Assembly: GCA_018141845.1 (NCBI GenBank)
Contig: CP073340.1
Location: 165,001 to 229,000, forward strand
Direction: 5' to 3'
Length of the DNA: 64,000 bases
Origin: Lachnospiraceae bacterium oral taxon 096
Lineage (GTDB): Bacteria > Bacillota > Clostridia > Lachnospirales > Lachnospiraceae
Positions 54,703 to 64,000 of the stretch are shown one piece after another. The notes under the pieces were generated by a model. That model saw nothing but the letters and a program-made list of their open reading frames with translations, was not told where the DNA came from and ran no database searches. Position numbers and translations under genes: made by a program. Within the stretch, counting starts at the first letter, position 1. The number at the start of each line of letters is the position of its first letter.

Positions 54703-56091
54703 TTAGAAAGTAAACTTATCCTCAAAATAAGCTTTTAATTCTGAAATTGAAATTCTTACTTGTTCCATAGTGTCACGGTCACGAACGGTAACTGCATGAT
54801 CTGTCTCCGAATCAAAATCATAGGTAATGCAAAATGGTGTTCCAATTTCATCCTGACGGCGATATCTCTTTCCAATATTTCCTCGATCATCAAATTCACA
54901 GTTGTAATACTTTGACAACTGTGCATAAACTTTTTCTGCACCCTCATTTAACTTCTTTGAAAGTGGCAAAATTCCAATCTTTACTGGAGCAATCGCTGGG
55001 TGGAAATGAAGTACCGTTCTGACATCTCCGCCCTCTAAAGTCTCCTCGTCATATGCTGCACACAAAAAGGCCAAGGTCACACGATCTGCACCAAGGGATG
55101 GCTCAATGACATATGGAATGTATCGCTCGTTGGTCTCATCGTCAAAATAAGTGAGATCTTGACCTGAAACCTCTTGATGTCTTCCAAGATCATAATCTGT
55201 TCGATCGGCAATTCCCCAGAGTTCACCCCAACCAAATGGGAATTTAAACTCGATATCCGTTGTCGCCTTACTGTAAAAGCTAAGCTCCTCCTTGTCATGA
55301 TCACGAAGGCGAATCGTATTTTCCTTAATGCCCAGTGTCTCTAACCAATTCTTGCACTTACTTCTCCAGTATTCAAACCATTCAAGATCTGTGTCTGGCT
55401 TACAGAAGAATTCAAGCTCCATCTGCTCAAACTCTCTCGTTCTAAAAGTAAAGTTACCTGGTGTAATCTCATTTCTAAATGATTTACCAATCTGACCAAT
55501 ACCAAACGGGATTTTCTTTCTTGATGTTCTCTGTACATTTTTAAAGTTGACAAAGATACCCTGTGCAGTCTCTGGACGAAGATAGACAATGTTCTTTGCA
55601 TCCTCTGTGACCCCTTGGAAGGTCTTAAACATCAAGTTAAACTCTCGAATATCTGTCCAGCTGTGTTTTCCACAAGATGGGCAGGAAATTTCCTTCTCCT
55701 CGATATACTTTTTCATTTCTTCTTTTGACCAAGCATCGACACTGCCTTCGAGTTCAATATCATTGGCTGCCATATATTCTTCAATCACCTTATCGGCACG
55801 AAATCTTTCATGACATTCCTTACAATCCATCAAAGGATCGGAAAAGCTTCCAAGATGGCCAGAAGCCACCCAAGTTTGTGGATTCATTAAGATGGCACAG
55901 TCCACACCTACATTATATGGGGATTCCTGAATAAATTTCTGCCACCAAGCTCTCTTTACATTGTTCTTTAACTCGACACCCAGATTTCCATAGTCCCAAG
56001 TGTTGGCAAGACCGCCATAAATTTCTGAACCTGGATAGACAAATCCCCTTGATTTTGCCAATGCAATAATTTTTTCCATTGTATATTCCAT
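54703..56091 (-). CDS. glyS: glycyl-tRNA synthetase, dimeric single-chain type
   Basis: A 462-residue class II enzyme of the alpha2 type (not the alpha2beta2 bacterial type). The N-terminus [31 protein letters not shown] is characteristic. Motif 2 region [25 protein letters not shown] (about 199-223) and a CxxC pair (CPSCGKHSW) are visible. It is last in a run from the TrmR-like gene, 14 nt after the lipoprotein gene. No glycine T-box is seen. Confidence 0.95.
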   Translation of the reverse strand: MEYTMEKIIALAKSRGFVYPGSEIYGGLANTWDYGNLGVELKNNVKRAWWQKFIQESPYNVGVDCAILMNPQTWVASGHLGSFSDPLMDCKECHERFRADKVIEEYMAANDIELEGSVDAWSKEEMKKYIEEKEISCPSCGKHSWTDIREFNLMFKTFQGVTEDAKNIVYLRPETAQGIFVNFKNVQRTSRKKIPFGIGQIGKSFRNEITPGNFTFRTREFEQMELEFFCKPDTDLEWFEYWRSKCKNWLETLGIKENTIRLRDHDKEELSFYSKATTDIEFKFPFGWGELWGIADRTDYDLGRHQEVSGQDLTYFDDETNERYIPYVIEPSLGADRVTLAFLCAAYDEETLEGGDVRTVLHFHPAIAPVKIGILPLSKKLNEGAEKVYAQLSKYYNCEFDDRGNIGKRYRRQDEIGTPFCITYDFDSETDHAVTVRDRDTMEQVRISISELKAYFEDKFTF

Positions 56092-56105
56092 TACACCATT
56101 CTCCC

Positions 56106-56693
56106 TTACTTATTATTCACTACAATGTAGCTCATCTCGCCTTCGGTCACAACCTCTTTTTCCTCGTGATTCAATTGCTTTCCATCACTAGCCGCAGCCA
56201 AAATACTTCCCTGTGTGGTCACATCCGCTATTCCCTTGATCGCCACAACATTTGCTGATGAATTGATTTGACTAGTATCAATTCCGTCAAGCTGTCCTTG
56301 AGACTTGGCCTCTTCCAAGCTCATCACCTGTATGCTCTCTACCTTTACTGTATTGTCCTGACTAAATTTTGCAAAATCCAAAAATGTATTGGCATCTGTG
56401 TAGCTAAAGATCACTGAGGCATTGCCATCTTTGACCTGTGCACTGACTACCTTTACATTATTGGTATTTTTTTCTGTATTATATCTTTCTACTTCATGCT
56501 CTGCAAACTTCTTTAATCCTTCGCTCGTATACTTTCCATCTTCAACGGGCTCTACAATTGCACTCTCAATACTCTTGTCATTTTTAACATAAATTCCACT
56601 TCTCTGTGGCACATAACTTGACTTTCCTCCAGTCGTGCAAGCTGAAAGTGCCATTGCCACCAAAAGAACTACACCCCAATTTCTTTTCTTCAT
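56106..56693 (-). CDS. putative lipoprotein
   Basis: A 195-residue protein with a short signal peptide and lipobox LSAC, so it should be a lipid-anchored surface protein. The mature part has no motif I recognise. The start at 56693 has AGGA upstream; a longer reading adds five residues before the positively charged MKKRNWG. It lies between recO and glyS in the same direction. Confidence 0.65.
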   Translation of the reverse strand: MKKRNWGVVLLVAMALSACTTGGKSSYVPQRSGIYVKNDKSIESAIVEPVEDGKYTSEGLKKFAEHEVERYNTEKNTNNVKVVSAQVKDGNASVIFSYTDANTFLDFAKFSQDNTVKVESIQVMSLEEAKSQGQLDGIDTSQINSSANVVAIKGIADVTTQGSILAAASDGKQLNHEEKEVVTEGEMSYIVVNNK

Positions 56694-56759
56694 TGTCCTA
56701 TCTCTCACTATTTTTTCTACTGCCTAACTTCTATAGTATACAGTGCACATCGCCTAAAT

Positions 56760-57407
56760 TCAAGGACGAATGCCTCGAAGAATCTCAAGAGAATTCATTT
56801 TTCGATCAATAAAACGATGCATAGATTGATCCACCGCCCCAGCTAGTTCTTCAAAAACCTCTGATTTTAGTGTAAAGCGGTACAATTTTTCAATTGGTGT
56901 TGTCAAAATAAAATTCCATGCATAGCGACAAGCATCACTTACATTTCCCACTGGCTTTGGATCATATTCCCCATGAATGGCCATAATGCGAAGTTCAAAG
57001 ACTCTGCGAACCAACTCCTTAGGGATGGCTGGCTTTGTCAATGCAACCAAGGCAACATATAAAAGTTTATCCATTTCTGGATCAATCAGTGCCTCTCTTG
57101 CGTAGTAATTGGCCAACTCAAAAAAATACATCCCATAGCAAGTATTTTCAATGTCTGTGACAATCTCCTCAAAATAATTCAAGATTTGGGCATTTTTTAG
57201 TGTATAGCTATCTCTTCCCTGATACAATTCAAAATGTCCATAACAAAATTGACGAATCCCCAAAAAGCGATTATTTTGCCGTCTAGCTCCACGGACAAAT
57301 GCACCAATTTTTCCATTTTCTCTTGTCAAAATGGTGATGCGCCGATCATAATCTTTGACAGGTATGTTTTGAATGATCATCCCCGTCACTTCAACAATAT
57401 CTTGCAT
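56760..57407 (-). CDS. recO: DNA repair protein RecO
   Basis: RecO loads RecA on SSB-coated DNA together with RecR. The 215-residue protein has the N-terminal OB fold (TGMIIQNIPVKDYDRRITILTRENGKIGAFVRGARR, about 8-43) and a helical C-terminus. It is a little shorter than the common 240-255, and the zinc-finger cysteines of some RecO are absent. Its ATG shares the A of the era stop (TAATG), the usual era-recO pairing. Confidence 0.92.
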   Translation of the reverse strand: MQDIVEVTGMIIQNIPVKDYDRRITILTRENGKIGAFVRGARRQNNRFLGIRQFCYGHFELYQGRDSYTLKNAQILNYFEEIVTDIENTCYGMYFFELANYYAREALIDPEMDKLLYVALVALTKPAIPKELVRRVFELRIMAIHGEYDPKPVGNVSDACRYAWNFILTTPIEKLYRFTLKSEVFEELAGAVDQSMHRFIDRKMNSLEILRGIRP

Positions 57408-58303
57408 TAGATATCCTTTGGATTATATCCGAAATTTTTCATCTGAATGTCTGAGTCTCTCCACTCCTTGCGAACTTTCACCCAGAGCTTTAAATTGACC
57501 TGTCCTTCCATCATATCTTCAATGTCTTTTCTTGCTGCAGTGCCAATGCGTTTTAACATCGCACCGCCTTTTCCAATGACAATGCCTTTGTGTGAGTCTC
57601 TCTCACAAACGATGGTTGCCTCAATATCCGTGAGGCCTCCCTTTCTCGTGCTCATCTTGTCAATCTCGACTGCAATGCCATGAGGAATCTCATCTTTGAG
57701 CAGGCGAAGGGCCTTCTCTCGAATCAACTCTGCTGCAATTTGTCGCATTGGCTGATCTGTCACTGTATCCTCATCATAGTAGAGTGGACCTTCTGGAAGA
57801 TATTGATAGAGGACTTTGAGTAATTCACCCGTATTTACCCCCTTTAGAGCGGACACAGGGACAATCTCTGTAAAGTCTCTTAACTTAGAAAACTTTTCCA
57901 TAATCAAGAGCACTTCGTCTTGATTTTTAAGGGCATCCATCTTATTAATAGCCAAAATGACAGGCTTTTTTATTTCAGATAGCACCTCCAAGATATGCTG
58001 TTCCCCAGCACCAATATAATCCGATGCTTCCACAAGCCACAAAATAACATCGACATCCTTTAGCGTGCGCTCAGCCACATTGACCATATATTCACCAAGT
58101 TTATTTTTTGCCTTGTGAATTCCTGGTGTATCGAGGAAAATAATCTGCCCTCGCTCATCAGTATAGACAGTTTGAATCTTATTTCTCGTTGTCTGTGGCT
58201 TATTTGATGTGATGGCAATTTTTTGACCAATGATGTGGTTCATCAAGGTTGACTTCCCCACATTTGGTCGACCAATGAGTGCCACAAATCCTGATTTTGT
58301 CAT
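57407..58303 (-). CDS. era: GTPase Era
   Basis: Era helps mature the 30S subunit and binds the 3' end of 16S rRNA. The 298-residue protein has G1 GRPNVGKS (residues 11-18), G3 DTPG, G4 NKMD and a C-terminal KH domain with the GKGG loop (VIGKGGAMLKRIG). RBS GGGGG. It forms a coupled pair with recO. Confidence 0.97.
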   Translation of the reverse strand: MTKSGFVALIGRPNVGKSTLMNHIIGQKIAITSNKPQTTRNKIQTVYTDERGQIIFLDTPGIHKAKNKLGEYMVNVAERTLKDVDVILWLVEASDYIGAGEQHILEVLSEIKKPVILAINKMDALKNQDEVLLIMEKFSKLRDFTEIVPVSALKGVNTGELLKVLYQYLPEGPLYYDEDTVTDQPMRQIAAELIREKALRLLKDEIPHGIAVEIDKMSTRKGGLTDIEATIVCERDSHKGIVIGKGGAMLKRIGTAARKDIEDMMEGQVNLKLWVKVRKEWRDSDIQMKNFGYNPKDI

Positions 58304-58312
58304 GTATTCCCC

Positions 58313-61249
58313 CTAATCGTTAAACAGTGCCTCTACTTCTGTAAAAGCCTCCTTATTCGCCAAAATTAATCCCGCATTGCCCACAGCAGTCTTTGCCCCA
58401 TCAGATAAAACTGCCTCTAAAAGTGGAGCCAGTGTACGGATATCTTCCACCTTACAATTTAAAATTTCATTTCTTTCTCTTTGCAAGTCTTCATCACTAA
58501 CCCCTGTGTAATATGCCGACAGTGCTAAAAGCCCTGCACTCAATGGTGTCAATGGCGTATCCAATTCACTAATCGCACCGATTACTGCCTTTGTCATTTC
58601 TCTCTCATTCGCCGTATAATTTTTTACATAATCAACAATACCATCATAGACCGCATCCGTCTCCATTAGTTTTGGATCACGATAAGATGTAAAACCTGCA
58701 TTTCCTGTTCTTCCAAACACGGCCATACAACCATAAGCACCGCCCTGCACACGAATATGATTCCACAAATAGTCATAGCTAAGAAGTACCTTTAAAATCT
58801 TTAATACACCTGTGTACTGAAATCCATGATTTTTAAAATTACCATATCTAGCTACATAATTGACCATTGATGCACTGGTAAAGGCTTCTCTCTTGATTGA
58901 AGGAACAAATACAAAGCCTTCGCTGCGTTTCGCTGTCGTTTCTAAGGCATCGACAAATAGATTGACATTTTCTTCAACTTTTTGATAGCCCTCTCCATCA
59001 CAAATCACATCTAAAAGTAAGTTGTCACGAGTAAAGAGACGCTCTGTCAGACTCACCAATACTTTGACAAGTTGGTCTGCCTTCTCATCAAAGTTTGCTG
59101 TCAAATCTTCAAGGAAACGATAGTAAGTAATTCCCCTCGTCGCATCAGCAAAGTAACTGTCCTTTGAAATATCTGCTCCCGCCCTCGTCAATGCAGTAAT
59201 ATGACCAGCAGAAAGTAATCTTGACTTTGTCCTTGCCTTTACTTCCAATGCAATGTCCTTTAGGCGCTTTTTATCTCCTAATTTTGAATGCAATGCAATT
59301 TCCTTGGCCATTGAAAATGCCCAACCAATCTTGTCATAGAGCACTTTGACATTGATGCCAAAGGTATATTTTGCCCTCTTTACATCCTCCATGATCGGAT
59401 AGCTGTCCACATTAAATCCAAGACCACCACTATTGAGATTAATATTTGTTGAAAGGTTAGCATAGCTATATTCCTTAGTATCAATATATCCAAGAACTTC
59501 CTTTAAAAATCCAAGATACGGCAGTTCCTCCTTTTCCACAAAGTCTGCACCAAAGACCATACGAATATAGGCAATGCCCGTGGTAAAGATATCGCTGTGA
59601 ATTGCCGAAATCTCTCCCATTTTCTTTTTCTCCCAGATCAGCTTTTCTGCTTCCCTTCCAATCTCCTCTCTTCGTAACATTGGAATTTTTTCCATATCTT
59701 CTTTGCTCGATGGCTCCGCCTGATAGATCTTTAATTCCTTTGTCTCTCGAACAATCCTTTCAATTTCCTCTTTTGAAAGACCAGCCTTTATGGCCGCCAA
59801 TTTATCTGCAAGTTTCTTTTCATTTTGTGCATCGAGATTTTTTACTGGATGAAGGATAATCACTGCCTCATATGGATTCTCAAGCAGTAAATCCTTGATT
59901 AACTTCTCAAAATAATCAGTGTCCACTTCTTTTTTCAACTGGTCAAAAATTTCCTGAAAACGCAAGTGCATACATGGATCTGCATCATAGAGCCAGCTAT
60001 TAAATGTCTCCAGCCCATACAAAAGTCCCTTTGGATAGGAACCAAAATCAGCCTCTCTTGCCTTAAATTCTGCCATATTAATGGCCGCCCTTAAGACCTC
60101 CTTGTCAAGACCCTCGCCTGCAAGCTTTCTCAAGGCATCCTTGACAATATACAAAAACTCATCCTTCTCTTCTTCCCTCGCATTTTTGGCAATCACAGAA
60201 AAATAAGGTTCCTTAATTCCATATTCATATCCACCCAAAATATCTTCACCAATCCCTGCCTCAATCAAAGCTTCTCGAAGTGGTGCCCCAGGCATATCTA
60301 AAAGCACATAGGAAAGAGTCTGCATTGCAACCATTTTTACTGGATCAAGCTCCCCACCCACCACGGTGTGCACAGAAAGATAAGTTGACTTTTGCTCATT
60401 TTCTGCCTCAGAAATTGGATAGTCAAAGTGAACTTCCCTTGGACTTGTCCAAGGCTTTGGTGTAGGAACAGCAGAATCAATAAAAAGATAGTCAAATTCT
60501 GATAAATATTCCCGATCTAACCACTCCAATTTTTCTGCCATATCCATATCCCCATAAAAGTAGATAAAAGAATTCGATGGATGATAATATCTTCGATGAA
60601 AATCTAAGTAATCCTCATAGGTCAAGTCAGGAATACACTCGGGATCTCCTCCTGATTCCTCTCCATAAGTATGCCCCTCAAATAGAGTTTTTGAAACCGA
60701 TCTTTCTAAAATTCCATCTGCTGAGGAATATACTCCTTTCATTTCATTGTACACCACACCATTATAAATTAAATCAGATTCTGGACTTTCCATCTCAAAG
60801 TGCCAGCCCTCTTGGCGAAAAATCTTTTCTTCTCTGTAGATATTTGGATGAAATACAGCATCCAAATATACATCACACAAATTTTGAAAATCTTTGTCAT
60901 TACAACTGGCCACTGGATAGAGTGTCTTATCTGGATAGGTCATTGCATTGAGAAATGTATTTAATGATCCCTTTACCAGTTCTACAAATGGATCTTTACT
61001 CGGAAATTTCTTTGACCCACAGAGCACAGTGTGCTCCACAATATGAGCCACGCCTGTAGAATCTGTCGGTGGTGTTCGAAAACCAATGGTAAAAACCTTA
61101 TTTTTATCATCTGCAAGAATCAAAAGAATTCTCGCCTTCGTCTTTTTATGTTCCATAATGACGGCTGTCGTGGAGAGCTCCTCAATCTTGCTCTGCTCGA
61201 TGAAGTGATACGCCTCTAATTGTTTTAATTTTTCTATCTGTCTTTGCAT
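58313..61249 (-). CDS. M16C-family zinc metallopeptidase (PreP-like)
   Basis: A 978-residue single-chain insulinase-family peptidase of the M16C group (presequence protease/falcilysin type). The inverted zinc motif HxxEH is at 69-73 (AHIVEHTVLCGS), with a downstream glutamate region EMKGVYSS. The later lobes and the arginine/tyrosine pair of the second half are present. It cleaves peptides in a closed chamber. It shares one base with the YdcF-like gene stop and lies 9 nt before era. Confidence 0.92.
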   Translation of the reverse strand: MQRQIEKLKQLEAYHFIEQSKIEELSTTAVIMEHKKTKARILLILADDKNKVFTIGFRTPPTDSTGVAHIVEHTVLCGSKKFPSKDPFVELVKGSLNTFLNAMTYPDKTLYPVASCNDKDFQNLCDVYLDAVFHPNIYREEKIFRQEGWHFEMESPESDLIYNGVVYNEMKGVYSSADGILERSVSKTLFEGHTYGEESGGDPECIPDLTYEDYLDFHRRYYHPSNSFIYFYGDMDMAEKLEWLDREYLSEFDYLFIDSAVPTPKPWTSPREVHFDYPISEAENEQKSTYLSVHTVVGGELDPVKMVAMQTLSYVLLDMPGAPLREALIEAGIGEDILGGYEYGIKEPYFSVIAKNAREEEKDEFLYIVKDALRKLAGEGLDKEVLRAAINMAEFKAREADFGSYPKGLLYGLETFNSWLYDADPCMHLRFQEIFDQLKKEVDTDYFEKLIKDLLLENPYEAVIILHPVKNLDAQNEKKLADKLAAIKAGLSKEEIERIVRETKELKIYQAEPSSKEDMEKIPMLRREEIGREAEKLIWEKKKMGEISAIHSDIFTTGIAYIRMVFGADFVEKEELPYLGFLKEVLGYIDTKEYSYANLSTNINLNSGGLGFNVDSYPIMEDVKRAKYTFGINVKVLYDKIGWAFSMAKEIALHSKLGDKKRLKDIALEVKARTKSRLLSAGHITALTRAGADISKDSYFADATRGITYYRFLEDLTANFDEKADQLVKVLVSLTERLFTRDNLLLDVICDGEGYQKVEENVNLFVDALETTAKRSEGFVFVPSIKREAFTSASMVNYVARYGNFKNHGFQYTGVLKILKVLLSYDYLWNHIRVQGGAYGCMAVFGRTGNAGFTSYRDPKLMETDAVYDGIVDYVKNYTANEREMTKAVIGAISELDTPLTPLSAGLLALSAYYTGVSDEDLQRERNEILNCKVEDIRTLAPLLEAVLSDGAKTAVGNAGLILANKEAFTEVEALFND

Positions 61250-62073
61250 TACATATACCCCATAAATTTATCTTTTAATATTGCTAAAGTCTCTCTCATT
61301 GCAAAGTGCAAGTACAGCCAAACATCGCATTTAGCACTAATGCCATAAAACTCCCTGTATTCTGCCTTTCTTGCAAGTCCCATTGCTCGAAACAGATGGA
61401 AATCACTAGTCAAAATTCCAATACGCTTTGGCTTTTCCTCAGCAACTAACACAGGTCCTACATTATCTCCCAAGTTTCCATTCATTGTTCCCAAGTTATC
61501 TTGAATATTTTTCTCAATCAATGCCTTGCTATACCAAATATTTTGATGTGTATTTCTCGATTGTAATTCCACCAAGAGGCGATCCTTTCGCACTCCCTCT
61601 TCGATTAAATATTCTGCCATTCCCTCAGCTTCCGTGCAAGGCTCATCTTCTCCTCGTCCTCCAGAAAGTACAAAATAGGTATCTTGATTGTCCCTTGCAT
61701 AATCAACAACCATATCCAATCTCTCTCTCAATGCCTTTGATGGAGTCCCATTTTCTTTGATTCTTCCGCCCAGAACAATAACATAATCCAGTCCCGGTTC
61801 AACTTTTTTGCTCGCCTCTACAACAACCAAAAATTGAATGACCAAAATGACGATTGCCCATACAATCAAAATTACTGATGTTGTCACTTGAAAACGCAAT
61901 GCCCATCTTGTGGGATGTTGCTGTGCATAGCGCAATCCAAATCCAGTCAAAGCAAAAAAGACAGCGGCAAGAAACCATAAATAGTCCTGCGACACACCAA
62001 TCCCCGTATATATGCACAAAAATATAAAATATACAAAACTGATTGCCGACACTATCCAAGATCCAATGACCAC
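61249..62073 (-). CDS. YdcF-family (DUF218) membrane protein
   Basis: A 274-residue protein with about four N-terminal membrane helices (7-28, 32-50, 58-66, 69-87) and a DUF218/YdcF domain (about 95-265) with VIVLGGRIKENGTPSKALRERLD and YFVLSGGRGEDEPCTEAEGMAEYL. This group is linked to envelope precursor handling, but its substrate is not known. The start is GTG at 62073 with GGAGG 8 nt upstream. Confidence 0.85.
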   Translation of the reverse strand: MVIGSWIVSAISFVYFIFLCIYTGIGVSQDYLWFLAAVFFALTGFGLRYAQQHPTRWALRFQVTTSVILIVWAIVILVIQFLVVVEASKKVEPGLDYVIVLGGRIKENGTPSKALRERLDMVVDYARDNQDTYFVLSGGRGEDEPCTEAEGMAEYLIEEGVRKDRLLVELQSRNTHQNIWYSKALIEKNIQDNLGTMNGNLGDNVGPVLVAEEKPKRIGILTSDFHLFRAMGLARKAEYREFYGISAKCDVWLYLHFAMRETLAILKDKFMGYM

Positions 62074-62086
62074 TGTCTATCCTCCA

Positions 62087-63316
62087 CTATTTGCTCTTTA
62101 CTCGAATCAAATCGCCTGCTTGTGCGAATTGACCACCAATATCTACTCGCAATTTTTGCTGTGGATGCGGTGCACTCTCCTGTGCATTGCCCTCCATATC
62201 AAAAATTCCCTTTACTGTAATCAATTGATTGTCACCATTTTTTTTCATCACTTCGATGACATCACCCACACTAAATTTATTCTTTTGCTCTATGTATATT
62301 TCGCCCTGGTCATCCACCTTTTCAATCGTTCCCAGATAAATATAGTTTTTTACATAGGTATTGTTGTCATAAATTTGTGCATCCTGATCTGGCTTTCCAA
62401 AGAAAAACCCCGTTGTAAATTCTCGATAGGTACATTTTCCTATTTCTTCCTTATACCACTCCAAATTTTCCTGATATTTCTTTGGGCTCTCCAAATAGTC
62501 ATCGATTGCCTTTCGGTAAGTTCTAGCTACTGTTGCTACATAGAGAGCTGTCTTCATTCTTCCCTCAATCTTAAAGCTGTCAATTCCTGCATCAATTAAC
62601 TCCGGGATATGTTCAATCATACACAAATCTTTTGAATTAAAGATATAGGTTCCTCTCTCATCTTCATAGACTGGCATATACTCACCAGGTCTAGTCTCTT
62701 CCACCAAAGAGTACTTCCAGCGACAAGGATGAGTGCAAGCCCCTCGGTTGGCATCTCTGCCTGTAAAATAATTGCTGAGCAAACAGCGCCCTGAATAGGA
62801 CATACACATTGCTCCATGGACAAAGGTTTCAATCTCCATCTTTTCAGGAATATTCTTTCGAATATTCTTAATTTCCTCTAATGAAAGTTCCCTCGCTGTC
62901 ACACAGCGCACGGCTCCCTGTGCCCACCAAAAATTATATGTCGCATAATTGGTGTTATTGGCCTGTGTGCTCACATGTAAATCAACACCTGGAAGCTCCT
63001 CTTTGGCAATCATAAACATTCCAGGGTCAGAAATAATCACTGCATCTGGGGCAATCTCTTTTAGCTCTCTAAAGTATTCCCTTGCCCCATCCAAGTCATC
63101 ATTATGTGCAAGAATATTTGCCGTAATATAGACTTTTTTTCCTCTTTCATGGGCATAGGCTATACCTTCCTTCATATCTTCCTTTGAAAAATTCTTTGCC
63201 TTTGCACGAAGCCCAAAAGCTTCACCGCCAATATAGACCGCATCTGCACCATAGTCTATCGCTGTCTTTAATACATCCAAGCTACCTGCCGGAATCAATA
63301 ATTCTAATTCTCTCAT
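62087..63316 (-). CDS. U32-family protein, probable tRNA U34 hydroxylation factor (TrhP-like)
   Basis: A 409-residue U32 'peptidase' family protein. The family signature ETFVHGAMCMSYSGRCLLSNYFTGRDANRG and CTHPCRW, with cysteines for a metal site, is clear. The TrhP/YegQ/YrrN-O members act in making 5-hydroxyuridine at tRNA position 34, not as proteases. The adjoining TrmR-like methyltransferase supports that role here. The start at 63316 has GGAG 5 nt before it; longer readings overlap the upstream gene. Confidence 0.87.
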   Translation of the reverse strand: MRELELLIPAGSLDVLKTAIDYGADAVYIGGEAFGLRAKAKNFSKEDMKEGIAYAHERGKKVYITANILAHNDDLDGAREYFRELKEIAPDAVIISDPGMFMIAKEELPGVDLHVSTQANNTNYATYNFWWAQGAVRCVTARELSLEEIKNIRKNIPEKMEIETFVHGAMCMSYSGRCLLSNYFTGRDANRGACTHPCRWKYSLVEETRPGEYMPVYEDERGTYIFNSKDLCMIEHIPELIDAGIDSFKIEGRMKTALYVATVARTYRKAIDDYLESPKKYQENLEWYKEEIGKCTYREFTTGFFFGKPDQDAQIYDNNTYVKNYIYLGTIEKVDDQGEIYIEQKNKFSVGDVIEVMKKNGDNQLITVKGIFDMEGNAQESAPHPQQKLRVDIGGQFAQAGDLIRVKSK

Positions 63317-63317
63317 C

Positions 63318-63974
63318 TCATCTCCAAACTTCATCGTGCCATACACTGAGCGAAACACCGTCACCCACTTCTAAAATACTTGTTGTCCAATGCTCATCAT
63401 GCGTCAGTGCATATAAATAATCTCGCATTCTTGTGTGAATACTTCTCGGTCGCCTACTAATGCCAAATCTTGACTCTGCTACTGTCCCATCCTGCAACAC
63501 ATTGTCAGAAAATAAAATTCCACCATCCGACAATAACAGGCGAATCATTGGCAACCAAATAAAATATTGTGCCTTCGCTGCATCCATAAAAATGAAATCA
63601 TACTTTTCTTTCTTATTTACCAAATCTGCCAAAACTTCTGCGGCATCACCAGTTAAGAAATGAATTTGTTTTTCTTTCCCTGCTGCCAAAAAGTTAGATT
63701 TTGCGATAGGAATGCGCTTTTCATATTTCTCAATCGTTGTAATTTGTGCCTTGCAAGATTCTGCCATCACAATGGCAGAATAGCCAACCGCTGTCCCTAC
63801 TTCCAAAATCGTTTTCGGCCTTTTCATTGTAAGCACAGTCTTTAAAAAACTCTCTGTATCTCGTCGAATAATGGGCACTTCATCTTCTAGAGCTCTTTCT
63901 CGGATAGTCTCACAAATATCTGAATTGTAACGAACTAGGCTCTCTAAGTACTCTCTCACTCTGCTTTGACTCAT
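63318..63974 (-). CDS. trmR: SAM-dependent O-methyltransferase, TrmR-like
   Basis: A 218-residue class I methyltransferase of the catechol-O-methyltransferase type, with SAM motif ILEVGTAVGYSAIVMAE (about 56-72), FIFMDAAKAQY (about 127-137) and ILFSDNVLQDG. In B. subtilis TrmR (YrrM) turns 5-hydroxyuridine into 5-methoxyuridine at tRNA position 34 and lies next to U32 genes. The same pairing is seen here. Its stop overlaps the U32 start region. RBS AAGGAAA precedes the ATG, and 26 bases of the window remain beyond it. Confidence 0.87.
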   Translation of the reverse strand: MSQSRVREYLESLVRYNSDICETIRERALEDEVPIIRRDTESFLKTVLTMKRPKTILEVGTAVGYSAIVMAESCKAQITTIEKYEKRIPIAKSNFLAAGKEKQIHFLTGDAAEVLADLVNKKEKYDFIFMDAAKAQYFIWLPMIRLLLSDGGILFSDNVLQDGTVAESRFGISRRPRSIHTRMRDYLYALTHDEHWTTSILEVGDGVSLSVWHDEVWR

Positions 63975-64000
63975 GGCTACTTATTTCCTTTTTGGAGAAT

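Overview
The window is a low-GC chromosomal segment of a Gram-positive anaerobe in the Clostridia, most likely Lachnospiraceae. The 16S fragment at the left edge reads like that family. Other pointers are a type III glutamine synthetase, a DUF5688 protein, a clostripain-type C11 protease, ATP-dependent PEP carboxykinase, a SAM-I riboswitch and a T-box. This is judged by eye, not by a database search. Almost all genes lie on the minus strand, so the account below follows transcription from high to low coordinates where that matters.

Layout. 1-917: the 5' third of a 16S rRNA gene preceded by two tRNA-Ser genes and a consensus promoter. 951-5723: a tRNA-modification and housekeeping operon (YcxB-like, tsaE, tsaB, rimI, rnz, tsaD, ispD) ending in a terminator. 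5748-7478: pheB-hom with its own promoter. 7479-11357: secA and prfB, the latter with a programmed +1 frameshift. 11524-12178: hpf on the plus strand. 12199-14313: glnA type III. 14345-29072: one unbroken co-directional run headed by a SAM-I riboswitch. It holds metK, two adjacent two-component systems in mirrored order, a GldG-like membrane protein, an ABC exporter, a three-gene set resembling B. subtilis YdjI/YdjG/YdjH without PspA, then thrC and fba. 29081-35185: murA, an 810-residue anchored protein, and a 712-residue secreted protein divergent from a TetR regulator.

35250-39130 is a regulatory and mobile patch: TetR, an orphan LytTR protein, an XRE repressor, a small RelA/SpoT-like HD protein and an IS110 element with a structured leader that may be a bridge RNA. 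39126-45437 holds DUF5688, a small Cys-rich protein, a PstS-like lipoprotein and a C11 protease. 45478-47231 is pckA. 47289-48760 is a lone TnpB element bounded by matching hairpins, whose nuclease lacks the usual zinc ribbon. 48842-51339 is a LanFEG-like three-gene ABC transporter on the plus strand. 51353-64000 holds an amidase, proS under a T-box, glyS, a lipoprotein, recO, era, an M16C protease, a YdcF-like protein, and a U32 protein paired with a TrmR-like methyltransferase, probably for tRNA U34 modification.

No CRISPR array, prophage or toxin-antitoxin pair was recognised. The points most worth following are the riboswitch-headed envelope-stress-like run, the IS110 leader RNA and the zinc-less TnpB.
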